From NCBI RefSeq assembly GCF_009363755.1, contig NZ_CP045417.1, forward strand, positions 2,542,001-2,606,000: a DNA stretch of 64,000 nt, in the 5' to 3' direction. Origin of the DNA: Halomonas sp. THAF5a (lineage in GTDB: Bacteria; Pseudomonadota; Gammaproteobacteria; Pseudomonadales; Halomonadaceae). The notes beneath the pieces were generated by a model. It searched no databases, had not been told where the DNA came from, and saw nothing but the letters and a program-made list of their open reading frames with translations. The position numbers were made by a program, and so were the translations under genes. Of the stretch, positions 20,952-31,629 are shown piece after piece. Each line of letters begins with the position of its first letter. Position 1 is the first letter of the stretch.

Positions 20952-21386
20952 GTGGATGAGACCAACATCAGCTGGGTGCTGGCCGCCGCTTGCCTGCTGG
21001 CCGGCATCGGGATCGGAGCACTGGGCTACCACCTGCTCAACGCCAGCGCCGGCAACGCCCAGCGGCTGCGCCGGCGCCTCGCCGAGCGCGAACGCGCCCT
21101 GGCGGACCTCAAGGACGGCCTGGGCGAGAGCCTCGAGCGCATCGGCCAGCTCGCCGAGACCCTGCGCCGGGAGAGCCAGAGCCTCGAAGAGGAGGCCGCG
21201 ACCGCCAGCACCACCCTGGGCGCCCCGTCGCTTCGCCGCCAGGCCATGGATGCCGCCACCCCCGCCGAGGACGAAGCGGAACCCTCCATGCCTCGCGACT
21301 ACGCCGACGGTAACCGCGGCACCCTCTCCGAGGACTTCGGCCTCAAGCCGCCCGAGGAAGGCGCGGCCCAGCCGCCACGCTACTGA
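20952..21386 (+). CDS. YhcB/ZapG family (DUF1043) inner-membrane protein
   Basis: The 144-residue product has one N-terminal membrane span (about residues 6-25, ending in GIGIGALGYHLL), a coiled coil rich in Arg, Leu and Glu, and a low-complexity C-terminal tail. That is the architecture of YhcB/ZapG, an inner-membrane protein linked to envelope growth and division. I chose the GTG at 20952: CAGGGAGA precedes it at good spacing, the conserved part starts there, and no in-frame ATG is nearby. The location next to zapE and degS fits the family. Confidence 0.82.
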   Translation: MDETNISWVLAAACLLAGIGIGALGYHLLNASAGNAQRLRRRLAERERALADLKDGLGESLERIGQLAETLRRESQSLEEEAATASTTLGAPSLRRQAMDAATPAEDEAEPSMPRDYADGNRGTLSEDFGLKPPEEGAAQPPRY

Positions 21387-21413
21387 GCCACCACGCCCGG
21401 CGCCCCCCCTCAT

Positions 21414-21449
21414 ACGCCCCGGCCCAGCCCCGGCCCAGCGCCGGGGCGT
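21414..21449. terminator. Hairpin between convergent yhcB and Nif3 genes
   Basis: ACGCCCCGGC and GCCGGGGCGT form a perfect 10 bp stem around a 16-base loop, in the 82 bp gap between convergent genes. It lacks a T tract on either strand, so efficiency is uncertain. Confidence 0.45.
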
Positions 21450-21468
21450 CGTCGTGGCGAGCGCCGGA

Positions 21469-22230
21469 TCAGGCCGGATTGTCGATATCGACGAAGCGGT
21501 GCTCGACCCCGCCCTCGGCGGCCAGCCGCTCGCCCAGCGCCTGCACCCCGTAGCGCTCGGTGGCATGGTGGCCCGCGGCCAGGTAGTGGATGCCTAGCTC
21601 CCGGGCCAGGTGGGTGGTGCGCTCGGAGATCTCGCCGGAGATGAAGGCGTCGGCCCCCGCCTCCCAGGCGGCGGTGATCATGTCCTGAGCGCCGCCGGTG
21701 CACCAGGCGACCCGGCGGATCGCCCCACCTCCCGGCGCCTCGATCAGCAGCGGTTCACGCTCGAGCGTCTCGCCCACCTCGCGGGCCAGCCCGGCGGCGT
21801 CGAGGTCGCGCGACGGCTCGCCGAGCCACACCAGACCCTCGCCCAGCGCCCCGTCGGCGCAGCCGGTCACGGTGAACCCCAGCCGCCGGCCGAGCTCGGC
21901 GTTGTTGCCGAGCTCGCGATGGGCGTCCAGCGGCAGGTGGTAGGCCAGCAGGTTGATGTCATGGGCGAGCAGCGTCGCCAGGCGCCGGCGCTTCATGCCG
22001 GTGACGGCGACCGGCTCGTTCTTCCAGAAGTAGCCGTGGTGGACCAGCAGCAGGTCCGCCTGCCACGCCACGGCCTCGTCGAGCAGCGCCTGGCAGGCCG
22101 TCACGCCGCTCATCACCCGGGTCACCCGTTCGCGGCCGGCCACCTGCAGGCCGTTCAGGGTGTAGTCCTTGAAACGCTCGGGCTCGAGCAGGCGGTCGCA
22201 GGCGGCGACCAGGTCGTCTCGGTTCGTCAT
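21469..22230 (-). CDS. Nif3-like dinuclear-metal hexameric protein
   Basis: The 253-residue protein belongs to the Nif3/YbgI/DUF34 family, hexameric proteins binding two metal ions, with links to GTP cyclohydrolase-like folds; the function is unknown. Metal-ligand motifs are visible: LLVHHGYFW near residue 60, AYHLPLDAH near residue 96, and AGHHATERYG near residue 218. The start at 22230 begins directly with the family N terminus; the longer frame lies in the divergent promoter region. It is divergent from degS. Confidence 0.9.
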   Translation of the reverse strand: MTNRDDLVAACDRLLEPERFKDYTLNGLQVAGRERVTRVMSGVTACQALLDEAVAWQADLLLVHHGYFWKNEPVAVTGMKRRRLATLLAHDINLLAYHLPLDAHRELGNNAELGRRLGFTVTGCADGALGEGLVWLGEPSRDLDAAGLAREVGETLEREPLLIEAPGGGAIRRVAWCTGGAQDMITAAWEAGADAFISGEISERTTHLARELGIHYLAAGHHATERYGVQALGERLAAEGGVEHRFVDIDNPA

Positions 22231-22333
22231 GCAGCCTCCAGGCGCGGTCGGGTTGGCGATGTTACAATCCGCCCAGTGTAACCAGCGGGCGGAAGCCCCG
22301 CGACCCAGCATCGTCGACAAGGACTCCCGCCGC

Positions 22334-23563
22334 ATGCGACGCACCCTGCTCCCCTACCTCTGGCCCGTGCTGATCGGCGTGCTGGGGGCCATCGTGCTGC
22401 TCAACGCCTTCCCTCAGCTGATCGGGCGCCATGGGTCGAGCCCCGCACCCACGGCCACTGCCCCCTACGACGCTGCGCCGGACCCCGGCGCCGAGCCGGC
22501 CGAGCCCCGGGACGCCCCCGAGGTGCGCCAGGCCGAGCCGCTGACCCGCCAGCAGGGACCGGTGAGCTATGCCGAGGCGGTGTCCCGCGCCGCCCCGGCG
22601 GTGGTCAACGTCTACTCCTCCCGGGTGGTCGAGCGGGAGGAGCACCCGCTGATGTCCGACCCCTTCTTCCGCCAGTTCTTCGGCGACGAGACGCCCCGCC
22701 GGCAGCGCATGCTGTCGAGCCTCGGCTCCGGCGTGATCGTCAGCGAGGACGGCTACGTGCTGACCAACCACCACGTGATCCGCGGCGCCGACCAGATCCA
22801 GGTCGCGCTGCGCGACGGGCGCGAGACCCTCGCCAAGGTGATCGGCACCGACCCGGAGAGCGATCTCGCCGTGCTGCGCATCGAGCTCGACGCCCTGCCG
22901 GTGATCGAGCTCACCGACACCACCCAGATCGCCATCGGCGACGTCTCGCTGGCCATCGGCAACCCCTTCGGGGTCGGCCAGACGGTGACCATGGGCATCA
23001 TCAGCGCCACCGGGCGCAGCCACCTCGGCCTCAACGCCTACGAGGACTTCATCCAGACCGATGCCGCCATCAATCCCGGCAACTCGGGAGGCGCCCTGGT
23101 CAACGCCGAGGGGGCGCTGATCGGCATCAACACCGCGATCTTCTCACGCTCCGGCGGCTCCCAGGGCATCGGCTTCGCGATCCCCGCCAACCTCGCCCGC
23201 AGCATCCTCGAGGAGCTGGTCGTCAAGGGACGGGTCGTGCGCGGCTGGATGGGCATCGAGGCCCAGGAACTCAACCGGGAACTGGCCGCCTCGTTCGGCC
23301 TCGACACCCCCATCGGCGTGGTGATCGCCGGGGTGGTGCCGAACGGCCCGGGCGACCGTGCCGGCCTGCAGCCCGGCGACGTGCTGCTGGAGGTGGACGG
23401 CGAACCGGTGCTGGACCCTCGCCAGACCATGAGCGACATCGCCGCGGTGGCGCCCGGCACCCGCTTGCCGCTGACGGTGGTGCGCGGCGGCGAACGCCGC
23501 GAGATGAGCATCGAGCTGGGCGAGCGGCCGACGCCGTCGGTGGGCCGCCCCGACCCGCGCTGA
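22334..23563 (+). CDS. DegS/AlgW-type periplasmic serine protease
   Basis: This HtrA-family protease of 409 residues is anchored by one N-terminal membrane span (about residues 8-30) and carries one PDZ domain after the protease domain, the arrangement of DegS/AlgW rather than two-PDZ DegP. The catalytic triad is His147 (TNHHV), Asp177 (ESDLAV) and Ser251 (GNSGGA). DegS-type proteases start sigma-E release by cutting the anti-sigma factor RseA/MucA. An unusually long Pro/Ala/Glu linker (about residues 35-72) separates anchor and protease. Confidence 0.9.
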   Translation: MRRTLLPYLWPVLIGVLGAIVLLNAFPQLIGRHGSSPAPTATAPYDAAPDPGAEPAEPRDAPEVRQAEPLTRQQGPVSYAEAVSRAAPAVVNVYSSRVVEREEHPLMSDPFFRQFFGDETPRRQRMLSSLGSGVIVSEDGYVLTNHHVIRGADQIQVALRDGRETLAKVIGTDPESDLAVLRIELDALPVIELTDTTQIAIGDVSLAIGNPFGVGQTVTMGIISATGRSHLGLNAYEDFIQTDAAINPGNSGGALVNAEGALIGINTAIFSRSGGSQGIGFAIPANLARSILEELVVKGRVVRGWMGIEAQELNRELAASFGLDTPIGVVIAGVVPNGPGDRAGLQPGDVLLEVDGEPVLDPRQTMSDIAAVAPGTRLPLTVVRGGERREMSIELGERPTPSVGRPDPR

Positions 23564-23600
23564 GGGCGACACGCCCGACCGAGCCACGCCCCCGAAACGC

Positions 23601-23638
23601 CGAGGGCCCCGCCGGATGGCGGGGCCCTCGTGTGTTTT
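23601..23638 (+). terminator. Rho-independent terminator of the degS gene
   Basis: A perfect 13 bp stem (23601-23613 with 23618-23630) around a GGAT loop is followed by TGTGTTTT. It lies between the convergent degS and hisD genes and probably serves both. Confidence 0.85.
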
Positions 23639-23670
23639 GCCTCCGGGTTGCGTCCGGGTCGCCCGCCTGC

Positions 23671-24993
23671 TCAGGGCTTCAAGCGATACTCCGCGGAGCG
23701 CGCGTGGGCGGTCAGCGACTCGCCCCGCGCCAGGGTCGAGGCGATCTTGCCAAGCTCGCCGGCGCCGTCGGCGGAGCAGTGGATGATCGAGGAGCGCTTC
23801 TGGAAGTCGTAGACCCCGAGCGGCGAGGAGAAGCGTGCCGTCCCCGAGGTCGGCAGCACGTGGTTGGGCCCGGCGCAGTAGTCGCCCAGCGCCTCGGCGG
23901 TATAGCGCCCCATGAAGATGGCGCCGGCGTGGCGCACCTCGGCAAGCCACCCCTCGGGATTGGCCACCGAGAGCTCCAGGTGCTCCGGGGCGATGCGGTT
24001 GATCAGCGTCACCGCCTCGTCGCGATCCCGGCAGCGAATCAGTATGCCGCGACGCGCGAGCGACTCGCGCACGATCGCCGCCCGCTCCAGGGTCGGCAGC
24101 AGCCGGGCGATGGCCTCCTCCACCGACGCCAGGTGCGCCTCGTCCCAGCTGACCAGGATCGCCTGGGCGTCCTCGTCGTGCTCGGCCTGGGAGAAGAGGT
24201 CCATGGCCAGCCAGTCGGGATCGGTGCCGCCGTCGGCGACCACCAGGATCTCCGAGGGACCGGCGATCATGTCGATGCCCACCTGGCCGAACACCGCGCG
24301 CTTGGCGGTGGCGACGTAGATGTTGCCCGGCCCGACGATCTTGTCGACCCGCGGCACCGTCTCGGTGCCGAAGGCCAGCGCCGCCACCGCCTGGGCGCCG
24401 CCGAGGGTGAAGACATGATCGACCCCGGCCAGGTAGGCGGCCGCCAGCACCAGCTCGTTGAGCACGCCGTCCGGGGTCGGCACCACCATGACGATCTCGC
24501 GCACCCCGGCCACGTGGGCGGGAATGGCGTTCATCAGCACCGAGGAGGGATAGGCCGCCTTGCCCCCCGGCACATAGATGCCGGCGCGATCCAGCGGCGT
24601 GACCTGCTGGCCGAGTACGCTGCCGTCCGCCTCGGTGTACTGCCAGGAGGCGGGCTTCTGGTGCTCGTGGTAGACCCGAATGCGTTCGGCGGCCGCCGCG
24701 AGCGCCTCGCGCTGCTCGGCCGGCAACCCCTCGTAGGCCTCGCGCAGGCGCACCTCGCCCAGCGTCAGCTCGGCCATGGAGGCGACGTTCAGGCGGTCGA
24801 AGCGATTGGAGTACTCGATCAGCGCCGCATCGCCCCGCGCCCGCACCTCGGCGAGGATCTCGTCGACGCGCTGCTGGATCACAGCGTCGGAGACGCCTTC
24901 CCAGGCCAGCAGGTGATCCAGGCGGGCATCGAAGTCGTCCTGCTCGGTCGACAGCCGGGTGATGTCGACGCCGGCGGTGGGGGATTCGCTCAT
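23671..24993 (-). CDS. hisD: HisD, histidinol dehydrogenase
   Basis: HisD carries out the last two oxidation steps to histidine with NAD and a catalytic zinc. The product is 440 residues from the ATG at 24993. Family motifs are [40 protein letters not shown] (metal and substrate ligands) and [16 protein letters not shown]. It follows hisG, with a 71 bp gap, in the minus-strand series from mlaF. hisC, which follows in Pseudomonas, is absent here. Confidence 0.97.
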   Translation of the reverse strand: MSESPTAGVDITRLSTEQDDFDARLDHLLAWEGVSDAVIQQRVDEILAEVRARGDAALIEYSNRFDRLNVASMAELTLGEVRLREAYEGLPAEQREALAAAAERIRVYHEHQKPASWQYTEADGSVLGQQVTPLDRAGIYVPGGKAAYPSSVLMNAIPAHVAGVREIVMVVPTPDGVLNELVLAAAYLAGVDHVFTLGGAQAVAALAFGTETVPRVDKIVGPGNIYVATAKRAVFGQVGIDMIAGPSEILVVADGGTDPDWLAMDLFSQAEHDEDAQAILVSWDEAHLASVEEAIARLLPTLERAAIVRESLARRGILIRCRDRDEAVTLINRIAPEHLELSVANPEGWLAEVRHAGAIFMGRYTAEALGDYCAGPNHVLPTSGTARFSSPLGVYDFQKRSSIIHCSADGAGELGKIASTLARGESLTAHARSAEYRLKP

Positions 24994-25064
24994 GGCAAGG
25001 CTTCCTCTGGGATCAGGGTTCGTCGCATCGGGGCGGCGGTGGACACGCTCGCCCACTGGCCGGG

Positions 25065-25727
25065 CTAGGAGGCCGTCAGGGTCGCGTCGTGGCGCCGCGC
25101 CGCCACGGCCTCCTGGAGGCGGGCGAGCAGCGGCTTGAGCCGGGCGTGCTTCATGGTCATCGCGGCCTTGTTGACCACCAGCCGGGTACTGATCGGGGCG
25201 ATCAGTTCGCGGGGCTCCATGCCGTTGGCCCGCAGGGTGTTGCCGGTATCGACGATGTCGACGATCTCGTCGGCCAGGTTCATCAGCGGGGCGAGCTCCA
25301 TGGCGCCGTAGAGCTTGATCACCTCGGCCTGGATGCCCTGCTCGGCATAGTAGCGCCGCGCCACGTTGACGAACTTGGTGGCCACCCGGCGCCGCGCCCG
25401 GGCCGGCTCGGCGCCGGTGATGCCGGCGGTCATCAGCTTGCAGCGGGCGATCTCCAGGTCGAGCGGCTCGTAGAGGCCCTCGACGCCGTGTTCGAGCAGC
25501 ACGTCCTTGCCCGCCACGCCGAGGTCCGCCGCACCCAGCTGCACATAGGTCGGCACGTCGGTGGCCCGGATCACCACCAGCTTGACGTCCGGCAGGTTGG
25601 TGTCGAAGAGCAGCTTGCGGCTCTTGCCCAGGTCCTCGGCCGGGGTGATGCCGGCATCGGCCAGCAGCGGCAGGGTCTCGTCGAGAATGCGGCCCTTGGA
25701 GAGGGCCAGGATCAGTTGCTTGCTCAT
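25065..25727 (-). CDS. hisG: HisG, ATP phosphoribosyltransferase catalytic subunit (short form)
   Basis: HisG starts histidine synthesis by joining PRPP and ATP. From the ATG at 25727 it is 220 residues, so it lacks the C-terminal regulatory domain of the long form of about 300. The N terminus [18 protein letters not shown] and the PRPP-binding stretch [15 protein letters not shown] are typical. Short-form enzymes require the HisRS-like partner HisZ for activity and feedback control; no hisZ lies in this window. Confidence 0.96.
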   Translation of the reverse strand: MSKQLILALSKGRILDETLPLLADAGITPAEDLGKSRKLLFDTNLPDVKLVVIRATDVPTYVQLGAADLGVAGKDVLLEHGVEGLYEPLDLEIARCKLMTAGITGAEPARARRRVATKFVNVARRYYAEQGIQAEVIKLYGAMELAPLMNLADEIVDIVDTGNTLRANGMEPRELIAPISTRLVVNKAAMTMKHARLKPLLARLQEAVAARRHDATLTAS

Positions 25728-25747
25728 GGGTCTCGCCTGTTGTCGGC

Positions 25748-27022
<1,275 letters not shown>

Positions 27023-27277
27023 TCAGGCCCCCTGCTGGTCGGTGGCGGCCTGCCACTGCTGCGGCGTGTAGGTCTTGATGCTCACCGCGTGCAGGGCGCC
27101 GGAGGCGATCTCCTCGGTCAGCGCGCCGTAGATCATCTGCTGGCGCTTGACCGGCGAGAGCCCCGCGAAGACCTCGCCCACGGCGATGACCTGGAAATTG
27201 CAGCCTTCGCCCTGAATGTGAAACTCGCAGCCGTCGAGTCGGTTCTCGAGCAGCGCCTTGACGTCACTGGGTTGCAT
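27023..27277 (-). CDS. ibaG: IbaG/YrbA, BolA-family protein
   Basis: This small BolA-fold protein of 84 residues is found beside murA in many gammaproteobacteria. BolA proteins usually act with monothiol glutaredoxins in Fe-S handling, and IbaG is linked to acid response in E. coli. The helical motif LSPVKRQQMIYGAL and the terminal SIKTYTPQQW are diagnostic. The start at 27277 matches the family; the open frame has eight extra codons upstream. Confidence 0.93.
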   Translation of the reverse strand: MQPSDVKALLENRLDGCEFHIQGEGCNFQVIAVGEVFAGLSPVKRQQMIYGALTEEIASGALHAVSIKTYTPQQWQAATDQQGA

Positions 27278-27316
27278 GGAACCGGCACTCCTGTGGTTCA
27301 TCGATTCGTCGCGGAC

Positions 27317-27350
27317 ACGCCCCCGGGCCCGCCAGGGCCGGCGGGGGCGT
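27317..27350. terminator. Possible hairpin between mlaB and ibaG
   Basis: Nine-base perfect arms (ACGCCCCCG and CGGGGGCGT) enclose a 16-base loop in the 139 bp gap after mlaB. There is no T tract. It could weaken transcription between the mla genes and ibaG-murA-hisGD. Confidence 0.35.
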
Positions 27351-27416
27351 CCCGTCGTGGCAGAACATGGTAAAGAAAAGCGCCGCGCTTGGCGATGGCA
27401 AGGGCGCGGAACGACG

Positions 27417-27755
27417 TCAGGCGGACTCGACGTCCCCCAGGGGCAGCAGGGTGTCGAGCCCGGCGACCCGGGTCAGGCGCGCAAGCGGCGGCGAGAGCCG
27501 CACGCAGGCGACCTCCACGCCCGCCCGGCGCGCCCGGCGGGTCCACTCCAGCAGCACGCTGAGCGCGGCGCTGCTGACGCGGCCGACCCCGCTCAGGTCG
27601 AAGATCACCTCGCTGCCCGCCGGCCGGGCCGCCAGCCAGTCGCGGCCGGCCCGGGACAGCGCCGCGGCCACCCCGAAGCCGACCTCCCCGGTGACCGCCA
27701 GGCGCCGCCCATCGGCCTCCAGGCGAGAGCCGTGGCGCTCGAGCAGCACGTTCAT
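27417..27755 (-). CDS. mlaB: MlaB, STAS-domain subunit of the Mla transporter
   Basis: The 112-residue protein is a single STAS domain, with the strand-turn DLSGVGRVSSAALSVLL around residues 53-69. MlaB is the small cytoplasmic subunit that binds the MlaF ATPase in the phospholipid transport complex at the inner membrane. The start at 27755 overlaps the mlaC stop as ATGA. It is the last gene of mlaFEDCB. Confidence 0.9.
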   Translation of the reverse strand: MNVLLERHGSRLEADGRRLAVTGEVGFGVAAALSRAGRDWLAARPAGSEVIFDLSGVGRVSSAALSVLLEWTRRARRAGVEVACVRLSPPLARLTRVAGLDTLLPLGDVESA

Positions 27756-28402
27756 GCGCTGCCGCCCTCCTCCAGCTCCTCGACGGCCAGGTCCGGCGAC
27801 CAGCCGTCGATCACCGCGTCGTAGTCGCGGCCGTTGTCGCGCATGGCCTGGTCGAACTGGTTGCGGAAGGTCAGCCCGAGGTTGATGCCGTTGACGATGA
27901 CGTTGACCACCTTCCACTGGTCGTCGTCCAGGCGCAGGGAGTAGCTCACCGGATAGACGGTGCCATCGCTGGCCACCACCTCCATGGCCACGCTCGCCTG
28001 GTCGTCGAAGCGCGAGGCCTGCTGGTTGTCGAGCACGCGGATCTCGCGGTACTCGAAGGTCACCAGCCCCTTGGCATAGGTGTCGATCAGCGTCTCGCGG
28101 AAAGTCTCGACGAAGCGCGAGCGCTGCTGCGGGGTCGCGTTGCGGAAGTAGCGGCCCATCACGCTGGCACCGATGTAGCGGAAGTCGGCCACGTCCTCGA
28201 GGCTGTCGTCGACGATGGCCTCGAGCTCATCGAGGTGATCGACGAAGTACGACTCGCGCCCCTCGATGCGGGTCATCAGGTCATCGATGCTGTCGCGGAT
28301 CATCTGCTCGGGGCGCTGGTCGGCCTGGGCGGCCATAAGTGGCAGCGCCGCCAGCAGCAGGCAGAGCCCGAGGAACAGGGCGCGCAGGGGAATCGTCTTC
28401 AT
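27752..28402 (-). CDS. mlaC: MlaC, periplasmic phospholipid-binding protein
   Basis: MlaC ferries phospholipids across the periplasm between the MlaA complex in the outer membrane and MlaFEDB. The 216-residue protein has a cleavable signal (hydrophobic core to about residue 24, ending MAAQA) and the Ttg2/MlaC fold: FRYIGASVMGRYFRNATPQQ, then TLIDTYAKGL and WKVVNVIVNGINLGLTFRNQF. It lies 4 bp after mlaD. Confidence 0.95.
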   Translation of the reverse strand: MKTIPLRALFLGLCLLLAALPLMAAQADQRPEQMIRDSIDDLMTRIEGRESYFVDHLDELEAIVDDSLEDVADFRYIGASVMGRYFRNATPQQRSRFVETFRETLIDTYAKGLVTFEYREIRVLDNQQASRFDDQASVAMEVVASDGTVYPVSYSLRLDDDQWKVVNVIVNGINLGLTFRNQFDQAMRDNGRDYDAVIDGWSPDLAVEELEEGGSA

Positions 28403-28406
28403 GTCG

Positions 28407-28871
28407 TTACTCCTTGACCATGCTGGTCACGAACTGCTGGATGAGCTCCTCCAGCACCAGGGCCGATTGGGTGTCGCGCAGGGTGTCGCCGTCGCCGAGG
28501 GTCTCGGGGGCGCCGCCCACCGAGAGACCGACATACTGCTCGCCCAGCAGGCCCGCGGTGAGGATGGCGGCGGTGCTGTCCTCGGGCAGCTGCCCCTCGA
28601 GCTCGCCGTCGAGCTCCATCACCACCCGCGCATCGTACCAGTCGGTATCCAGCTCGATGCTCTCGACCCGCCCCACGGTGACCCCCGCCATGGTGACCCG
28701 GGCACGCGGCTTCAGGCCGCCGATATTGGCGAAGTTGGCCTCGAGCCGGAAGGTCTCGCTGGGCACGCTCAGGCTGAGCCCGCTGACGCGCAGCCCCAGG
28801 AACACCAGGCCCAGGATACCGGCCAGCATGAACAGGCCGACCCCGAGCTCCATCGTCTTGCTGCGCTTCAT
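28407..28871 (-). CDS. mlaD: MlaD, MCE-domain subunit of the Mla transporter
   Basis: The 154-residue protein has one N-terminal membrane span (about residues 8-28) and one MCE domain, with LEANFANIGGLKPRARVTMAGV in the expected place. MlaD forms a periplasmic hexameric ring that guides lipids to or from MlaE. Length matches the short MCE proteins of gammaproteobacteria. Confidence 0.95.
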   Translation of the reverse strand: MKRSKTMELGVGLFMLAGILGLVFLGLRVSGLSLSVPSETFRLEANFANIGGLKPRARVTMAGVTVGRVESIELDTDWYDARVVMELDGELEGQLPEDSTAAILTAGLLGEQYVGLSVGGAPETLGDGDTLRDTQSALVLEELIQQFVTSMVKE

Positions 28872-28887
28872 CCGTTTGCTCCGAACA

Positions 28888-29670
28888 TCAGGAAAGCTCT
28901 CCGAACATCAGGGCGGTGAGCACGAAATCCAGGCCCAGTACCGCCAGAGAGGAATAGACCACCGTGCGGGTGGTGGCACGCGAGATGCCTTCCGAGGTGG
29001 GAATCAGGTCGTAGCCCTGGAAGACCGCGATCCAGGTCACCACCAGGGCGAACACCAGGCTCTTGATCAGGCCGTTGACGACGTCGTCGACGAACGCGAC
29101 GCTCGCCTGCATGTTCCCCCAGTAGGAACCCTCGAACACCCCCAGCCACTGGACGCCGACCAGCTGGCCGCCCCACACCCCGACCACGCTGAAGCCGATG
29201 GTCAGCAGCGGCAGGGCCACGAAGCCCGCCCACAGGCGCGGGGCGATCACCCGGCGCAGCGGGTCGACGCCGATCATCTCCATGCTGGTCAGCTGCTCGG
29301 TGGCCTTCATCAGGCCGATCTCGGCCGTGAGGGCGGAACCGGCACGCCCGGCGAAGAGCAGCGCCGCCACCACCGGACCCAGCTCGCGCAGCAGCGACAG
29401 CGCCACCATCTGGCCGAGCGCCTGCTCGGCGCCGAAGTCGACCAGGATGGTATAGCCCTGCAGGGCCAGCACCATGCCGATGAAGAGCCCGGAAACCAGC
29501 ACGATGGCCAGCGACATCACGCCGACGAAGTGCATCTGGCGCACCCAAAGGCGCAGGCCCTCGCGACTCGGCACCCCCACCGCCGACTGGCCGAGGAAGA
29601 TCCCGGCCCGACCCAGGGCCTCCATCACCTCGCAGCAGCGGTGCCCCAGGCGGCGAATTCGCTCGATCAT
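28888..29670 (-). CDS. mlaE: MlaE, permease subunit of the Mla transporter
   Basis: The 260-residue integral membrane protein belongs to the MlaE permease family. It has an N-terminal amphipathic stretch and about five spans, plus the conserved cytoplasmic loop [18 protein letters not shown] and [21 protein letters not shown], which contacts the ATPase. The start overlaps the mlaF stop as ATGA, as expected for a complex assembled from neighbouring genes. Confidence 0.96.
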   Translation of the reverse strand: MIERIRRLGHRCCEVMEALGRAGIFLGQSAVGVPSREGLRLWVRQMHFVGVMSLAIVLVSGLFIGMVLALQGYTILVDFGAEQALGQMVALSLLRELGPVVAALLFAGRAGSALTAEIGLMKATEQLTSMEMIGVDPLRRVIAPRLWAGFVALPLLTIGFSVVGVWGGQLVGVQWLGVFEGSYWGNMQASVAFVDDVVNGLIKSLVFALVVTWIAVFQGYDLIPTSEGISRATTRTVVYSSLAVLGLDFVLTALMFGELS

Positions 29671-30479
29671 TGCGGCCCCCCGCTGCCCAGGATGTCGGCG
29701 TGGAAGTCCCTCGCCGGGTAGTGAAACGGCACCGGGCCATCCGGCTCGCCATGCATGAACTGACTGACCCGCGGATCGCGGTCAGCATCGAGGCTCGCCG
29801 GCGTGCCATGGGCCATCACCTGGCCGTCGGAGATCACGTAGACGTAGTCGGCGATGGAGAGCGTCTCCTTGATGTCGTGGGAGACCACCACGGCCGTCAG
29901 CCCCAGGGCCTCGTTGAGGCGCTTGATCAGCTGCACCAGCACGCCCATGGAGATCGGGTCCTGCCCGGCGAAGGGCTCGTCATAGAGGATCAGCTCCGGG
30001 TCCAGGGCGATGGCCCGGGCCAGCGCCACGCGCCGCGCCATGCCACCGGAGAGCTCCGAGGGCATCAGCCCGCGGGCGCCGCGCAACCCCACCGCCTGGA
30101 GCTTCATCAGCACCAGGTCGCGGATCATCGCCTCGGGCAGGTCGGTATGCACCCGCAGCGGAAACGCCACGTTCTCGTAGACATCCAGGTCCGAGAACAG
30201 CGCCCCGCTCTGGAAGAGCATGCCCATCCGCCGGCGCAGGCCGAAGAGATCGCGGCGCGACAGCGCATGGACGTCCTGGCCATCGATACGCACGCGACCG
30301 GCGTCGGGGATGAGCTGGCCGCCGATCATCTTGAGCAGGGTGGTCTTGCCGGTGCCGCTGGGGCCCATGATGGCGGTGATCTGTCCTCGCGGAATGGCCA
30401 GGTCGACGCCACGGAAGATCTCCTTCTCGCCGCGGGAGAAGTGCAACCCCGCCACTTCCACGAAGGGGGAGTCCGTCAT
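29667..30479 (-). CDS. mlaF: MlaF, ATPase subunit of the Mla transporter
   Basis: This ABC ATPase of 270 residues powers phospholipid transport with MlaE, B and D. Walker A is GPSGTGKTT, the signature [14 protein letters not shown], and Walker [14 protein letters not shown]. The C-terminal extension of the family, which interacts with MlaB and a neighbouring subunit, is present. I chose the ATG at 30479 because GGAAG precedes it and the length then matches E. coli MlaF. An in-frame ATG 17 codons upstream is possible. Confidence 0.94.
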   Translation of the reverse strand: MTDSPFVEVAGLHFSRGEKEIFRGVDLAIPRGQITAIMGPSGTGKTTLLKMIGGQLIPDAGRVRIDGQDVHALSRRDLFGLRRRMGMLFQSGALFSDLDVYENVAFPLRVHTDLPEAMIRDLVLMKLQAVGLRGARGLMPSELSGGMARRVALARAIALDPELILYDEPFAGQDPISMGVLVQLIKRLNEALGLTAVVVSHDIKETLSIADYVYVISDGQVMAHGTPASLDADRDPRVSQFMHGEPDGPVPFHYPARDFHADILGSGGPQ

Positions 30480-30637
30480 TTCATCAGCTTCCTTCGCAAA
30501 ATCAGCGTCCTTCGCCAAATTGTCGAACATCGTATCCTAACCCTGCCCCGGCGCGCCAGCGCCCCGATGACGCCCCTTGCACCGCCGGGGCCCGCCATGT
30601 TCAATGTGCGCCCTTCACTCCCCGCTCGGATCTCGCC

Positions 30638-31588
30638 ATGCTGGTTCCCCTGCTGATCGTGTCGCTCGGTTTCATCGGCCTTCTGTGGAGCGCGGACCGT
30701 TTCGTCGGCGCCGCCGCCGCCACCGCCTGGCGGGCCGGCATGAGCACCCTGCTGGTCGGCATGACCATCGTCTCGCTGGGCACCTCGGCCCCCGAGGTCG
30801 TGGTGTCGGTGATGGCCTCCCTGGACGGCGTGCCGGACCTGGCCGTCGGTAACGCGCTGGGCTCCAACATCGCCAACATCGCCCTGGTGCTGGGCGTGAC
30901 CGCCCTGGTCGTGCCGATCCCGGTGCGCTTCTCCATCGTGCGCCGGGAACTGCCGCTGCTGCTCGGCGCCACGGGCCTGGCCGGCTATGCATTGGCCAAC
31001 GGCCACCTCGACCGTCTCGACGGCGCCCTGCTGCTGGTGCTGCTGGTGTTCAGCCTCTGGTGGCTGTTTCGCGCCGACACCCCGGACGACGAGGACGGCG
31101 GCGAGATCCCGGGCATGCCCCTGGGCCAGGCCCTGGCCTGGCTGCTCGGCACCCTGGTGATCATGATCGCCAGCTCCCGGGCCCTGGTGTGGGGCGCCAG
31201 CGAGCTCGCCCGCGGGCTCGGTGTCAGCGAGCTGACCATCGGCCTGACCGTGGTGGCCATCGGCACCAGCCTGCCGGAACTCGCCGCCTGCGTCGCCAGC
31301 GCGCTGAAGCGCCACCACGACCTGGCGATCGGCAACGTCATCGGCTCCAACCTCTTCAACATGCTGACCGTGCTGCCGGTGCCCGCCCTGCTCGCGCCGG
31401 GGGCCACCGACCCCGCCGCGGCCGGGCGCGACTATCCGATCATGCTGCTGCTGACCCTGGCCCTCGGCGCGCTGCTGCTCTGGAACCGGCGCGGCCGGCT
31501 CGGGCGGCTGCCCGGCGGCCTGCTGCTGCTCGCCTACCTCGGTTACCTGGCCTGGCTGGGCAGCGCCGGCCTCGCCCCCACGGCCTGA
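30638..31588 (+). CDS. yrbG: YrbG-like calcium/sodium antiporter
   Basis: This 316-residue protein of the cation/Ca2+ exchanger superfamily has about ten membrane spans in two inverted halves. Each half carries the ion-binding repeat: SLGTSAPEVVVS near residue 46 with GNALGSNIAN, and AIGTSLPELAAC near residue 208 with GNVIGSNLFN. The actual ion exchanged is inferred from the family. As in E. coli, it is divergent from mlaF and heads the kdsD-kdsC-lpt series. Confidence 0.9.
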   Translation: MLVPLLIVSLGFIGLLWSADRFVGAAAATAWRAGMSTLLVGMTIVSLGTSAPEVVVSVMASLDGVPDLAVGNALGSNIANIALVLGVTALVVPIPVRFSIVRRELPLLLGATGLAGYALANGHLDRLDGALLLVLLVFSLWWLFRADTPDDEDGGEIPGMPLGQALAWLLGTLVIMIASSRALVWGASELARGLGVSELTIGLTVVAIGTSLPELAACVASALKRHHDLAIGNVIGSNLFNMLTVLPVPALLAPGATDPAAAGRDYPIMLLLTLALGALLLWNRRGRLGRLPGGLLLLAYLGYLAWLGSAGLAPTA

Positions 31589-31629
31589 CCCCCTTGAGTG
31601 AAACCTGACAACGGGCAACAATCACCGCC

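Noticed and set aside
22261..22282. GTTACA-N10-TGTAAC inverted repeat between the Nif3 and degS genes
   Set aside because: Arms are only six bases and the region also contains promoter-like TACAAT. I could not tell it from chance.
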